Made by a program: the position numbers and the translations under genes
In this document: positions 14,844 to 22,683 of the stretch, one piece after another
Layout: every line of letters begins with the position of its first letter
Numbering within the stretch: position 1 is the first letter of the stretch
Notes under the pieces: model-generated
What the model saw: the letters and a program-made list of their open reading frames with translations, nothing else
What the model was told of the DNA's origin: nothing
The model's database searches: none
Assembly (NCBI GenBank): GCA_002315595.1
Contig: DCHG01000029.1
Coordinates: 1 to 32,821 of the forward strand
Source: Clostridiales bacterium UBA1758
Lineage (GTDB): Bacteria; Bacillota; Clostridia; Oscillospirales; UBA1758
Direction: 5' to 3'
DNA: 32,821 nt

Positions 14844-14870
14844 AGTATATCATATCATTTCATCCGTCAA
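14844..14870 (-). promoter_or_regulatory. Possible promoter of the Na/Pi cotransporter gene
   Basis: On the minus strand, TTGACG (14865-14870) precedes TATACT (14844-14849), but only 15 bases apart, shorter than the 16-18 optimum. The rest of 14871-14991 is AT-rich with no other recognisable feature. Confidence 0.4.
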
Positions 14871-14991
14871 ATCCCAACATTGTATTTTCGTGAAAATGCA
14901 CCGAAAATTCTCGCGTTTTCTCGATTTTACTCTTTTTTTCTCTTTATTTTCCACTTTTCAAAAAACGGCCAAAGACACAAAAAAATAAGGT

Positions 14992-15029
14992 AAAAAAACA
15001 CCTCTTTGCCCAAAACGAACAAAGAGGTG
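14992..15029 (-). terminator. Terminator of the tRNA-Thr gene
   Basis: The 10-bp stem CACCTCTTTG (14999-15008) and CAAAGAGGTG (15020-15029) is followed on the minus strand by seven U residues (14992-14998). It begins three bases after the tRNA CCA end. Confidence 0.88.
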
Positions 15030-15031
15030 AA

Positions 15032-15107
15032 TGGAGCTAGTGATGTGACTTGAACACACGACCTGCTGATTACGAATCAGCTGCTCTACCGGCTGAGCTA
15101 CACTAGC
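15032..15107 (-). tRNA. tRNA-Thr (anticodon CGU)
   Basis: A complete cloverleaf of 76 bases on the minus strand: acceptor GCTAGTG/CACTAGC, a D arm with AGCTCAGCCGGTAGAGC, anticodon stem CTGAT/ATCAG with loop TTCGTAA (anticodon CGT), a T arm with loop TTCAAGT, discriminator T and an encoded CCA (15032-15034). CGU reads the ACG threonine codon. The gene has its own consensus promoter and terminator. Confidence 0.96.
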
Positions 15108-15125
15108 ATCCGAAATACGCATTAT

Positions 15126-15154
15126 ATTATATTGAAGTTTTTTCGTTTTGTCAA
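15126..15154 (-). promoter_or_regulatory. Sigma-A promoter of tRNA-Thr
   Basis: On the minus strand, perfect -35 TTGACA (15149-15154) and -10 TATAAT (15126-15131) with a 17-base spacer, about 18 bases before the tRNA 5' end. Confidence 0.88.
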
Positions 15155-15187
15155 TCCCCCGTTTAAAATTTGCCGAAAAACAAAAAT

Positions 15188-15217
15188 CACCCCATCCGAA
15201 AGCAAGCGGATGGGGTG
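15188..15217 (-). terminator. Terminator of mscL
   Basis: The 11-bp stem CACCCCATCCG (15188-15198) with CGGATGGGGTG (15207-15217) and 8-base loop is followed on the minus strand by ATTTTTGTTTTT. It lies 13 bases after the mscL stop. Confidence 0.85.
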
Positions 15218-15229
15218 CAAAAAACGATG

Positions 15230-15748
15230 TTACTTTTCTTCCGTCGGAAGTTCGGATGTGCAATGCGGGCAACGGGTGGCACGGTCGTCGATCTCACCGA
15301 AGCAGTACGGGCAACGACGCGGTTCGGGTGCGGGTTCCGCCGGCTCGTCCTTTTCCATCTTTTCACGAAGTTTGGTGATAAATTTGACAAAGAGGAAAAT
15401 GATGAACGCAATGATGAGGAAGTCGATGAAGGTTTGGATGAACGATCCGTACTTTAACACGGACGCACCCGCGGCTTCGGCATCGGCAAGTGTGGCATAC
15501 CGATTGCCGTCAAGCGACACAAACAGATCGCTAAACTGAACTTTGCCGAAAAAGATCGCAAGGATCGGCATAAACACATCATTGACAAGCGAGGTGGTGA
15601 TCTTTCCGAAAGCGGAGCCGATCATAACACCGACTGCAAGATCGATCACATTGCCCTTAAAGGCAAATTCTTTGAACTCTTTCCAGAATCCATGCGCTTT
15701 TTTTACGTTTTTCGTGACACCGCCGACAATATCGACTTTGTTTTTCAT
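15230..15748 (-). CDS. mscL: Large-conductance mechanosensitive channel MscL with C-terminal zinc ribbon
   Basis: Osmotic safety valve opened by membrane tension. The 172-residue protein has the MscL N-terminal helix and first span (FKEFAFKGNVIDLAVGVMIGSAFGKI, about 25-50, then SLVNDVFMPILA), an extracellular loop, the second span (about 105-123) and a short charged linker. Unlike standard MscL of 120-150 residues, it ends in a zinc ribbon with C146/C149 and C160/C163 (CPYC, CPHC) after an EPAEPAPEP linker. The start MKNKVD at 15746-15748 is seven bases after GGAG; another ATG six bases earlier is too close to it. It has its own promoter and terminator. Confidence 0.93.
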   Translation of the reverse strand: MKNKVDIVGGVTKNVKKAHGFWKEFKEFAFKGNVIDLAVGVMIGSAFGKITTSLVNDVFMPILAIFFGKVQFSDLFVSLDGNRYATLADAEAAGASVLKYGSFIQTFIDFLIIAFIIFLFVKFITKLREKMEKDEPAEPAPEPRRCPYCFGEIDDRATRCPHCTSELPTEEK

Positions 15749-15795
15749 TTTCATTCTCCGTTCCTGAAAATTCGGACACTCGTCCGTTCATCCAT

Positions 15796-15824
15796 ATCAT
15801 AGTCATTTCAAACGGGTTTTGCAA
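15796..15824 (-). promoter_or_regulatory. Sigma-A promoter of mscL
   Basis: On the minus strand, -35 TTGCAA (15819-15824), 17 bases, -10 TATGAT (15796-15801), about 45 bases before the start codon. Confidence 0.65.
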
Positions 15825-15843
15825 GAGAAATCGACAAGTTTTT

Positions 15844-16704
15844 TCAATTTTCCCCGATTTTCAGGGTTTCCGCCAATTTTGCGAAATCCGCAAGCGACAA
15901 TGTTTCGCCACGTGCCATTTTGGGAATGCCCGCGGATTCCAGTGCCGCCTCAACATCTTCCCGCGTGAGTGTTTTTTTACCGAAGCCGGAAATCAGCGCA
16001 TTGACAAGTGTCTTTCTTCTCTGTGCAAAGGCAAACTTCACCAGTCTGAATATGGCATCCCGATCACCATCGACCGAAGGAACTTTTCTGCATTTCAGCA
16101 AAACAACCGCCGAATCAACCTTCGGTTGCGGAACGAACGAATCGCTCGGCACATCGAACAGGATTTCCGGCTCACAATGATAGTCGATATACAGCGTGAA
16201 TGCACCATAATCTTCCGTTCCGGGCTTCGCCGCCATACGGAGGGCGACCTCCCGTTGTACCATGACGGTAATCGTTTCGAACAGTCCCGTGTCAATCAAA
16301 CGCGTCAGCACCGGCGTTGTGATGTAGTACGGCAGGTTTGCGCAAGCCGCATACGGTCCGTCACCGAGAGTATCCCGAAGCATCGGCGCAATGTTGATCT
16401 TCATAATATCACCGGGAACGATGGCAAGATTTTCGTGATCCTTCATCGTTTCTTCCAACACGGGAAATAGCCGTTCGTCGATCTCGACGGCGGTCACTCG
16501 TTCGGCACGAAGACAAAGTTCATTGGTCAAACAACCGATTCCCGGTCCGATCTCAAGGACACGCTTTCCATCGATGCACGAATACTCCGCCATATTGCGC
16601 GGAACGGATGCGTCGATGAGAAAGTTTTGACCGAGACTTTTTGAAAAATGGAAGCCATGTCGTCCCAAAATGCCCTTGATTTCTTCCAGATTGCAGAGAT
16701 TCAT
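15844..16704 (-). CDS. rsmA: 16S rRNA (adenine(1518)-N6/adenine(1519)-N6)-dimethyltransferase
   Basis: RsmA (KsgA) dimethylates two adjacent adenines in helix 45 of 16S rRNA using S-adenosylmethionine, a late checkpoint in 30S assembly. In 286 residues: SKSLGQNFLID (21-31), the SAM motif LEIGPGIGCLT (50-60), VEIDERLF with the acidic ribose-binding residue, the catalytic NLPYYI (123-128) and the C-terminal FAQRRKTLVNAL. The ATG at 16702-16704 follows GAGGG with eight bases; a GTG nine bases earlier overlaps that site. It lies 20 bases after the YabE-like gene, matching the yabE...ksgA neighbourhood of Bacillus, but without rnmV between them. Confidence 0.95.
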   Translation of the reverse strand: MNLCNLEEIKGILGRHGFHFSKSLGQNFLIDASVPRNMAEYSCIDGKRVLEIGPGIGCLTNELCLRAERVTAVEIDERLFPVLEETMKDHENLAIVPGDIMKINIAPMLRDTLGDGPYAACANLPYYITTPVLTRLIDTGLFETITVMVQREVALRMAAKPGTEDYGAFTLYIDYHCEPEILFDVPSDSFVPQPKVDSAVVLLKCRKVPSVDGDRDAIFRLVKFAFAQRRKTLVNALISGFGKKTLTREDVEAALESAGIPKMARGETLSLADFAKLAETLKIGEN

Positions 16705-16724
16705 CGCTTCCACCCTCTTTTTGA

Positions 16725-17615
16725 TCAGTTTAGAACATACACCTTACAGGCACGGCGACCGAAAGCATAACATTCCGCAAAGGTGTCAAAATACAGATCG
16801 ACCAACGCACCGCGGAAAGCACCGCAGTCTGCGGCGGTGGCAAAGCCGTATTCCCACGATGTTCCGTCGGAGGCGCAGATATACAACTTCGTCCCGTACG
16901 GAATGATGGACGGATCAACGGCGACGTTTCCGACCTGAGCCGGAAGTCCCGATGCCGTGCGGGCATTGGTGCGCCCCTCGCAGGAATACGCAGTCGCGGA
17001 GAATTCATATACCGCGGAATAATCAAGGCTTTCGCCGTCCACGGTGACCTTGCCGAAGGAACCCGACGGAAGCACGCGGTCGACGGGTTTGATCAAAATG
17101 ACGGTCTTGATCAGTTCGCGTTCGACTTCCACGCCGTTTTCATAATAGACGCGGTAAGTGTCAAGACTCGTGCCCGTCTGTCCGCCGGAAACGGATTTTT
17201 CACCCTGCCATAAAGTTTTCACTGTTTGGCGCAGAGTGCGGTAGGACAAATCGGTGAACTGAGATTCCGTCGATGCGGTACGACGGACGACCTCAATGAC
17301 GGCGTCATCACGAATGATCGGATCGGCGTCGGTTTTGATATAGTCGTACTCGCCGAGTTCGATGCCGAGACGGTTGACAATTTCTTCGGCAATGTCGTGA
17401 TAACTGAAAGTATCATAGGTTTTCCCATCGGCAATAACGGCAACATTGCAACGGCCGACCTCCGGCGCTTCCACCTCATTGTATTCCTCGCCGACATATT
17501 GGGTGTAGGTCAAGGCGTTTTTCATATCATCCGCGCCGTAGGCATAGATCAACGAATGTGCCGTCATAAACAATGCCAGACAGCAGGACAGTACCGTCGC
17601 AAGTTTCACGACCAT
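16725..17615 (-). CDS. YabE-like secreted/anchored protein with DUF348, G5 and 3D domains
   Basis: Probable cell-wall-active protein related to YabE and resuscitation-promoting factors. Domains in 296 residues: an N-terminal hydrophobic segment (about 5-27), a DUF348-type region (about 55-115), a G5 domain (about 118-180, SYRTLRQTVKTLW and ERELIKTVILIKPVDRVL) and a C-terminal 3D domain (204-296) with SATAYS, the three aspartates Asp234 (VAVDPSIIPYGT), Asp263 (TAADCGA) and Asp273 (VDLYF), typical of MltA-like lytic enzymes. The first ATG (17613-17615) has no ribosome binding site. An in-frame ATT at 17655-17657, seven bases after GGAGG, would add LRNAKNYFNKHTD with basic residues before the hydrophobic segment. 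Confidence 0.85.
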   Translation of the reverse strand: MVVKLATVLSCCLALFMTAHSLIYAYGADDMKNALTYTQYVGEEYNEVEAPEVGRCNVAVIADGKTYDTFSYHDIAEEIVNRLGIELGEYDYIKTDADPIIRDDAVIEVVRRTASTESQFTDLSYRTLRQTVKTLWQGEKSVSGGQTGTSLDTYRVYYENGVEVERELIKTVILIKPVDRVLPSGSFGKVTVDGESLDYSAVYEFSATAYSCEGRTNARTASGLPAQVGNVAVDPSIIPYGTKLYICASDGTSWEYGFATAADCGAFRGALVDLYFDTFAECYAFGRRACKVYVLN

Positions 17616-17710
17616 ATCGGTATGCTTATTAAAATAATTTTTGGCGTTTCGTAAAATAATAAAACCTCCAATGCTTGACTTTGCACGGTTGTCTCCCTCA
17701 AAATCGTTTT

Positions 17711-17740
17711 ATTATACCCCAAGTGACCTCATTTTGTCAA
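17711..17740 (-). promoter_or_regulatory. Sigma-A promoter of the YabE-like gene and rsmA
   Basis: On the minus strand, TTGACA (17735-17740) and TATAAT (17711-17716), both consensus, with an 18-base spacer. The leader to the GGAGG at 17665-17669 is about 35 bases. Confidence 0.8.
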
Positions 17741-17813
17741 ATCCGAGGAATTTATTATCATCTTATCCGCAAATTGTAACGAAATATACCGTTGTTTTTT
17801 AACTTTTTAAGAC

Positions 17814-17850
17814 AAAAAAATCCCGGCGGATACATTCGTACCCACCGGGA
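17814..17850 (-). terminator. Terminator of the Ig-like repeat protein gene
   Basis: A 9-bp stem (17821-17829 with 17842-17850, one G-U pair on the minus strand) and a 12-base loop are followed by seven U residues (17814-17820) on the minus strand, about 55 bases past the gene's stop. Confidence 0.85.
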
Positions 17851-17905
17851 CAAAACAAGCGTTATTGTTATACCGTTTTATCGCCGAAAGTCGATATCTT
17901 AACGA

Positions 17906-19039
17906 TTAGAAACGGAAGAAATTGAAAATTCCGCGACCGAAGGTGTAGATCGACGGAGTATAGGTATAGCCGGAATAAATGGTGAAGTAGGTCTTCACGG
18001 AGCCGGTATAGTTGCCCGTTCCGGTGATGGTGACGGTGGCAGTTCCGAGCCCGACGTTATTCGAATAAGAAACGGTGTAGTCCTTATTGAGCGAAAGCGT
18101 GGTGCGGCCGTCCTTAACGGTAACGGTCGGGGTGATAGCGGAGCCGGTGAACAGACGGGCAGTGAGCGATCCGACGGAAATATCCTTGCTGGCGAGATTC
18201 TTCGGATTGATGGTGAAGGTCTTTTCGATCACTTCGTCGTAGTTGCCGATGCCGGTCACGGTGACAGTGGCGGTGCCTGCGTTGATGTTATTGGTGTAGG
18301 CAACGGTATAATCCTCGTCGAGTTTCAGAACGGTTTCGCCGTCCTTGACAACGACAACAGGCTTGATCTCAGCGCCGGTGTAGGTCCGATCGGCAATGTC
18401 GGCAACGGTGATGGAGTTTTCCTTGACGGACTTCGGAAGGATCTTGAAGGTGGCGGTTTCCGCCATATCCTTGTAGTTGCCGATGCCGGTCACGGTGACG
18501 GTGGCAGTACCGGCGTCGATGTTTTCGGCGTAGGCAACGGTGTAATCCACGTCAAGTTCAAGTTTCTTCAAACGATCCTTGACGGTAATGATCGGCTTAA
18601 TCTCTTCGCCGGTGAAGATTTGGTCGGCGATGGCTTCGATGGAGATGGTCTTGTCAGTCAGGGGCTTCGGCAGAATGTTAAAATTCAGCACGATCGCTTT
18701 GTTGTAGGCATAGCCATTGATGAAAGTGACGGTCGCGGTTGCAGGAGCCTTTTCGGTCGTAACGTTGACATTATTGCTGTACGTCACGACATAATCTCTG
18801 CCAAGCGAAAGCGGAGTGGTCACTTTTCTTGTGCCATATCTCGTCCAAGTGTAGTAGGACATGGACACCGTGACGGCGGGTTTCAGTTCTTTGCCGGTGT
18901 ATTCGAGTTCAAGCGGGGATACGTTCTGGGTGAAATTTGCGCTGAGCGTATAGTTCGGGGTGTACGCGGCTCCGGCAAATACCGGGATAAATGCAAGTAC
19001 CATGACGAGTACGAGCAAAAGAGATACGGTCTTTTTCAT
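17906..19039 (-). CDS. Secreted protein of Ig-like surface repeats
   Basis: Predicted exported structural or adhesive protein; no enzyme motif is seen. A signal peptide (MKKTV then a hydrophobic stretch ending VFAGAA, about 1-25) is followed by four beta-sandwich repeats of about 78 residues (roughly 47-125, 128-205, 206-283, 284-359). Each carries the Firmicutes surface-repeat pattern YTG.EIKP.V.VKDG, L..DYTVAY.NN, GTATVTVTGIGNY and TF.I. Repeat 1 is the most divergent. The protein ends in an aromatic tail (SIYTFGRGIFNFFRF) without LPXTG, SLH or membrane anchor, so how it stays at the surface is unclear. GGAGGAGAAAAA precedes the ATG. Monocistronic, with own promoter and terminator. Confidence 0.85.
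   Translation of the reverse strand: MKKTVSLLLVLVMVLAFIPVFAGAAYTPNYTLSANFTQNVSPLELEYTGKELKPAVTVSMSYYTWTRYGTRKVTTPLSLGRDYVVTYSNNVNVTTEKAPATATVTFINGYAYNKAIVLNFNILPKPLTDKTISIEAIADQIFTGEEIKPIITVKDRLKKLELDVDYTVAYAENIDAGTATVTVTGIGNYKDMAETATFKILPKSVKENSITVADIADRTYTGAEIKPVVVVKDGETVLKLDEDYTVAYTNNINAGTATVTVTGIGNYDEVIEKTFTINPKNLASKDISVGSLTARLFTGSAITPTVTVKDGRTTLSLNKDYTVSYSNNVGLGTATVTITGTGNYTGSVKTYFTIYSGYTYTPSIYTFGRGIFNFFRF
18020..18600 (-). repeat. In-gene direct repeats encoding Ig-like modules
   Basis: The plus-strand blocks beginning GTTGCCGATGCCGGTCACGG at 18241 and 18475 are nearly identical over about 65 bases and lie 234 bases (78 codons) apart; a weaker third copy lies near 18010. This suggests fairly recent duplication of repeats 2 and 3. 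Confidence 0.7.
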
Positions 19040-19105
19040 TTTTTCTCCTCCAATAAGTTAAGTATTTTTTAAAACCGATCAGGCGATGACTATCACCCAA
19101 TTTTC

Positions 19106-19133
19106 ATTATAACGAATCACACAAAAAAGTCAA
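19106..19133 (-). promoter_or_regulatory. Sigma-A promoter of the Ig-like repeat protein gene
   Basis: On the minus strand, TTGACT (19128-19133), 16 bases, TATAAT (19106-19111), giving a leader of about 60 bases. Confidence 0.65.
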
Positions 19134-19224
19134 GATGAAAACGCGAGTTTCTTTCACATTTTATTCATAATTTGTTCACATCAGGGCGACGTACTTATTT
19201 TTTCGATCGAATCAAGGTTTTTTC

Positions 19225-19253
19225 TTGTGTTTTTGTCTATATAATGGTATAAT
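19225..19253 (+). promoter_or_regulatory. Sigma-A promoter of lepA
   Basis: TTGTGT (19225-19230), 17 bases, TATAAT (19248-19253), about 35 bases before the lepA ATG. The remaining spacer between the two divergent promoters (19134-19224) shows no other feature. Confidence 0.7.
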
Positions 19254-19288
19254 TTATAGATAATGCCTGAATTCACGGAGGAAAACGC

Positions 19289-21094
19289 ATGGCACTTCAA
19301 AAAAACATCCGCAACTTCTCCATTGTTGCGCATATCGACCACGGCAAATCCACGCTCGCGGACCGTATTCTCGAACGTTGCAACGCCGTCTCCAAACGTG
19401 AAATGGAGGATCAGATCCTCGATAATATGGAACTCGAACGCGAACGCGGCATTACCATTAAGGCGCGTGCCGTTCGTCTGGATTATACCGCCCTTGACGG
19501 CGAAACCTACGCGCTCAATCTCATCGACACCCCCGGTCATGTCGACTTCAATTACGAGGTTTCGCGTTCTCTTGCCGCGTGTGAAGGCGCAGTTCTCGTC
19601 GTCGATGCCTCCCAGGGCATTGAGGCTCAGACGCTCGCCAACACCTATCTTGCCATCGACGGCGGACTGGAAGTCCTGCCCGTCATCAATAAAATCGACC
19701 TTCCTGCGGCGGATCCCGACCGTGTCAAGCACGAGATCGAGGATATTATCGGCATCCCCGCCGAAGATGCCCCGTTGATCTCCGCCAAGCAGGGCATCGG
19801 CATTGAGGATGTCCTCGAAACCGTCGTCAAGGGCGTTCCGGCGCCGTTGGGCGATGCTTCCGCCCCGTTGAAGGCGCTTGTTTTTGACAGTCAGTATGAC
19901 CCCTACAAAGGTGTCATCGTCTATATTCGTATCAAGGACGGTGTAATCCGTCCGGGAATGAATGTCAAAATGTTCTCGACGCAGTCCGAATTTCAGATCG
20001 TCGAAACCGGCGTAATGCGTCCGCTTGGTTTGGAACCGACCGCCGAACTCAGTGCAGGCGATGTCGGTTACTTCACCGCAAGCATCAAAAATGTCGCCGA
20101 CACCCGTGTCGGCGATACCGTGACCGAAATCGAACGCCCCTGTGACGAGGCGTTGCCCGGCTACCGTCCGGCATTGCAAATGGTCTTTTCCGGCGTTTAT
20201 CCCGCCGACAGTTCGCGTTATCCCGACCTCCGTGACGCTTTGGAAAAGTTGAGTCTGAACGACGCTTCTCTTTCGTTTGAGCCGGAAACATCCATTGCCC
20301 TCGGTTTCGGCTTCCGTTGCGGATTTTTGGGGCTTCTCCATATGGAGATCATTCAGGAGCGCCTGGAACGCGAATACAACCTCGACCTAATTACCACGGC
20401 GCCGAGTGTCGTGTACCATATCACAAAGACCTCCGGCGAAGAACTCGTCATCGCCAACCCGCTGAATTTCCCGAATCCGGGTGAAATTCAGTTTGCCGAA
20501 GAACCCTTTGTCGCGGCAAACATCATGATCCCGACCGAATATGTCGGCAATATCATGGATCTCTGCCAAGAACGCCGCGGTGTATTCAAGGATATGAAAT
20601 ACCTCGAATCCACCCGTGTCGAACTGCATTACGATCTGCCGCTGAACGAGATCATTTACGATTTCTTTGATGCACTGAAATCACGCACCCGCGGATATGC
20701 GTCGTTGGATTACACACTTTCCGAATACCGCAAATCCGAACTTGTCAAACTCGACATTCTGCTCAATGGCGATGTGGTCGACGCACTTTCCTTCATCGTT
20801 CACGCCGACAAAGCGTATGCGAGAGCAAGACGTATCGTCGAAAAATTGAAGGACAATATTCCGCGTCAGCAGTTTGAGATCCCCGTGCAGGCCGCGATCG
20901 GTGCAAAGATCATCGCACGCGAAACCGTCAAAGCCCTCCGAAAAGATGTTTTGGCGAAATGCTACGGCGGCGATATTTCGCGCAAGAAAAAACTTCTCGA
21001 AAAGCAGAAAGAGGGCAAAAAGCGTATGCGCAGCCTCGGCAGTGTCGATGTTCCGCAGGAAGCGTTTATGGCTGTTCTCAAACTCGACGAGTGA
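19289..21094 (+). CDS. lepA: Elongation factor 4 (LepA), ribosome back-translocating GTPase
   Basis: Translational GTPase that acts on stalled or initiating ribosomes. The 601-residue protein has G1 AHIDHGKST (14-22), switch I with RERGITIKA, DTPGHVD and NKIDLPAADP, then the EF-G-like domains and the LepA-specific C-terminal domain with KAYARARRIVEKLKDNIPRQQFEIPVQAAIGAKIIARE and the basic stretch CYGGDISRKKKLLEKQKEGKKRM. Length and order match the family. ATG follows CGGAGGAAAACGC. It heads a run of same-strand genes, with hemW next as in many bacteria. Confidence 0.97.
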   Translation: MALQKNIRNFSIVAHIDHGKSTLADRILERCNAVSKREMEDQILDNMELERERGITIKARAVRLDYTALDGETYALNLIDTPGHVDFNYEVSRSLAACEGAVLVVDASQGIEAQTLANTYLAIDGGLEVLPVINKIDLPAADPDRVKHEIEDIIGIPAEDAPLISAKQGIGIEDVLETVVKGVPAPLGDASAPLKALVFDSQYDPYKGVIVYIRIKDGVIRPGMNVKMFSTQSEFQIVETGVMRPLGLEPTAELSAGDVGYFTASIKNVADTRVGDTVTEIERPCDEALPGYRPALQMVFSGVYPADSSRYPDLRDALEKLSLNDASLSFEPETSIALGFGFRCGFLGLLHMEIIQERLEREYNLDLITTAPSVVYHITKTSGEELVIANPLNFPNPGEIQFAEEPFVAANIMIPTEYVGNIMDLCQERRGVFKDMKYLESTRVELHYDLPLNEIIYDFFDALKSRTRGYASLDYTLSEYRKSELVKLDILLNGDVVDALSFIVHADKAYARARRIVEKLKDNIPRQQFEIPVQAAIGAKIIARETVKALRKDVLAKCYGGDISRKKKLLEKQKEGKKRMRSLGSVDVPQEAFMAVLKLDE

Positions 21095-21215
21095 TTGCAT
21101 TTCCCAACCTCAGAAAGGAAGTCCCCCGTGCAAGCGGGTCGCAATGCCCATGATTTTTTTTAAAAATTCCAAACGGCGAAACGTTGTGCGGCTTTTTTCG
21201 TCACATTCGGAATCC

Positions 21216-22367
21216 ATGCCGAAAAAACTCGGCGTTTACATTCACATTCCGTTCTGTGCCTCTAAATGCGCGTACTGCGATTTCTACTCCAAACCGAATA
21301 TTATGGATCGACGGAGCGCCTATACCGACGCCATTGTCAAAAATATTAGCGAGGGCTCGTTTGACCAAAAACTCTACCATGTCGACACAATTTACATCGG
21401 CGGCGGAACGCCCTCGTATTTCGGCGCCAAGGGACTCAAACGAATTCTGAAAGCCGTCTACACCTCGTTTTTTGTCGAAGAAGATGCCGAGATCACGGTC
21501 GAGGTTAACCCCGATTCGGCAAAGCGCTCTTTCTTCCGTGCCATACACCATGCGGGCGTCAACCGCGTCAGCATCGGCGTGCAGTCGTTTGAGAAAGACG
21601 AACTCGAAGTTCTCGGTCGTCGCCACAGTGTGCAACAAGCGGAAGCCGCCGTTGCCGCCGCAAGGTCCGCGGGCATCTCAAATGTCGGTATCGACCTCAT
21701 CTATGGCGTTCCGGGACAGACCATCGAATCGTGGGAACGCTCCCTCGAACACGCCTCAGCATTGCCGATTCAGCATATTTCCTGCTATGCGCTCACGCTG
21801 GAAGACGGCACACCGCTTGCCGATCACCGCGGTGATTACACCTTTCCCGATGACGATACCGTCGCGGATATGTACCTGATGACGGTGGCAAAACTCGGCG
21901 AACACGGCTTTGCGCAATACGAAATATCAAATTTTGCGCGGGATGACAAATATTCTCGCCACAACATGAAATACTGGACACTCGGCGAATACTGTGGCTT
22001 CGGGCCGTCGGCGCACTCCTTTGTCGCCGGCACACGCTACGCCTGTATTTCGGATATTGACGAATATATTCGCCGTGTCAAATCCGGCGAACCTATCGTC
22101 GAAGAAACCGAAAGCGGACGCATGACGGACAGTCCCGGCGAATTCATTATGCTTGCGCTCCGCACGACACGCGGTGTCAACCGCATGGAATTCGAGCGAC
22201 GCTTCCATCAAAATTTTGCTCCGATCGAAGCCGTTTTCGAAAAATACGCCGAATCCGGCCATGCGAAATTCGAAAGAAACTGCTGGAAACTAACGATTCA
22301 GGGCTTCCTTATTTCCAACACCATTATCGTCGAATGTATGGAAGCCTTGGAAAACAGTGAAAAATAA
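21216..22367 (+). CDS. hemW: Radical SAM heme chaperone HemW (oxygen-independent coproporphyrinogen oxidase-like)
   Basis: Radical SAM protein of the HemN superfamily; HemW homologues bind heme and deliver it to target proteins, and should not be taken as coproporphyrinogen oxidases without proof. The 383-residue protein opens MPKKLGVYIHIPFCASKCAYCDF, with the 4Fe-4S cysteines C14, C18 and C21, followed by TIYIGGGTPS (the GGGTPS block), VNRVSIGVQSF and IDLIYGVPGQT. The start at 21216-21218 is chosen because family members begin directly before this motif; the open frame continues 114 codons upstream inside lepA, which is a shadow. No strong ribosome binding site is seen. Confidence 0.88.
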   Translation: MPKKLGVYIHIPFCASKCAYCDFYSKPNIMDRRSAYTDAIVKNISEGSFDQKLYHVDTIYIGGGTPSYFGAKGLKRILKAVYTSFFVEEDAEITVEVNPDSAKRSFFRAIHHAGVNRVSIGVQSFEKDELEVLGRRHSVQQAEAAVAAARSAGISNVGIDLIYGVPGQTIESWERSLEHASALPIQHISCYALTLEDGTPLADHRGDYTFPDDDTVADMYLMTVAKLGEHGFAQYEISNFARDDKYSRHNMKYWTLGEYCGFGPSAHSFVAGTRYACISDIDEYIRRVKSGEPIVEETESGRMTDSPGEFIMLALRTTRGVNRMEFERRFHQNFAPIEAVFEKYAESGHAKFERNCWKLTIQGFLISNTIIVECMEALENSEK

Positions 22368-22398
22368 CGAAAGGACGCTTCAATAGAAGCAAATAATT

Positions 22399-22668
22399 AT
22401 GAGAGCCATTATCACCGTTATCGGTAAGGATACCGTCGGTATCATCGCCAAAGTATCTGCCACGCTTTCTTCGCACGGCATCAATGTCAGCGACATCTCC
22501 CAAAGCGTTTTCGACGATCTTTTCGCCATGATGATGCTTGTCGATCTTTCGGGTTGCGATCTCGAATTTTCTGCACTTGTCAGCGAACTCGACAGTCTCG
22601 GAAAAAAGAACGGATTGCAGATTCACGCCATGCGTGAAGAAATCTTTGACACCATGCACCGCATTTGA
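22399..22668 (+). CDS. ACT-domain protein (UPF0237 family)
   Basis: A single ACT domain of 89 residues (MRAIITVIGKDTVGIIAKVSATLSSHGINVSDISQ, then an FAMMMLVDLSG strand), the ligand-binding fold used in amino-acid sensing. Members of this family sit immediately upstream of UPF0210 genes in many Firmicutes, as here with 15 bases between. Co-function as a regulatory partner is inferred; the ligand is unknown. It follows hemW by 31 bases. Confidence 0.88.
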   Translation: MRAIITVIGKDTVGIIAKVSATLSSHGINVSDISQSVFDDLFAMMMLVDLSGCDLEFSALVSELDSLGKKNGLQIHAMREEIFDTMHRI

Positions 22669-22683
22669 TTGAAAGGAATCGTC

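Noticed and set aside
18020..18600. CRISPR-like or satellite repeats
   Set aside because: The repeats are in frame, 234 bases apart and encode Ig-like modules of one protein.
19181..20341. Minus-strand ORF of 386 codons opposite lepA
   Set aside because: lepA is certain on the plus strand; the antisense frame covers both the lepA promoter and conserved GTPase motifs.
20874..21215. N-terminal extension of hemW into lepA
   Set aside because: The first 114 codons overlap the conserved lepA C terminus in another frame, and HemW proteins begin directly before the YIHIPFC motif.
21095..21215. A small gene between lepA and hemW starting at a GTG near 21129 behind AAAGGAAG
   Set aside because: The frame stops after about a dozen codons; there is no sign of a conserved peptide.
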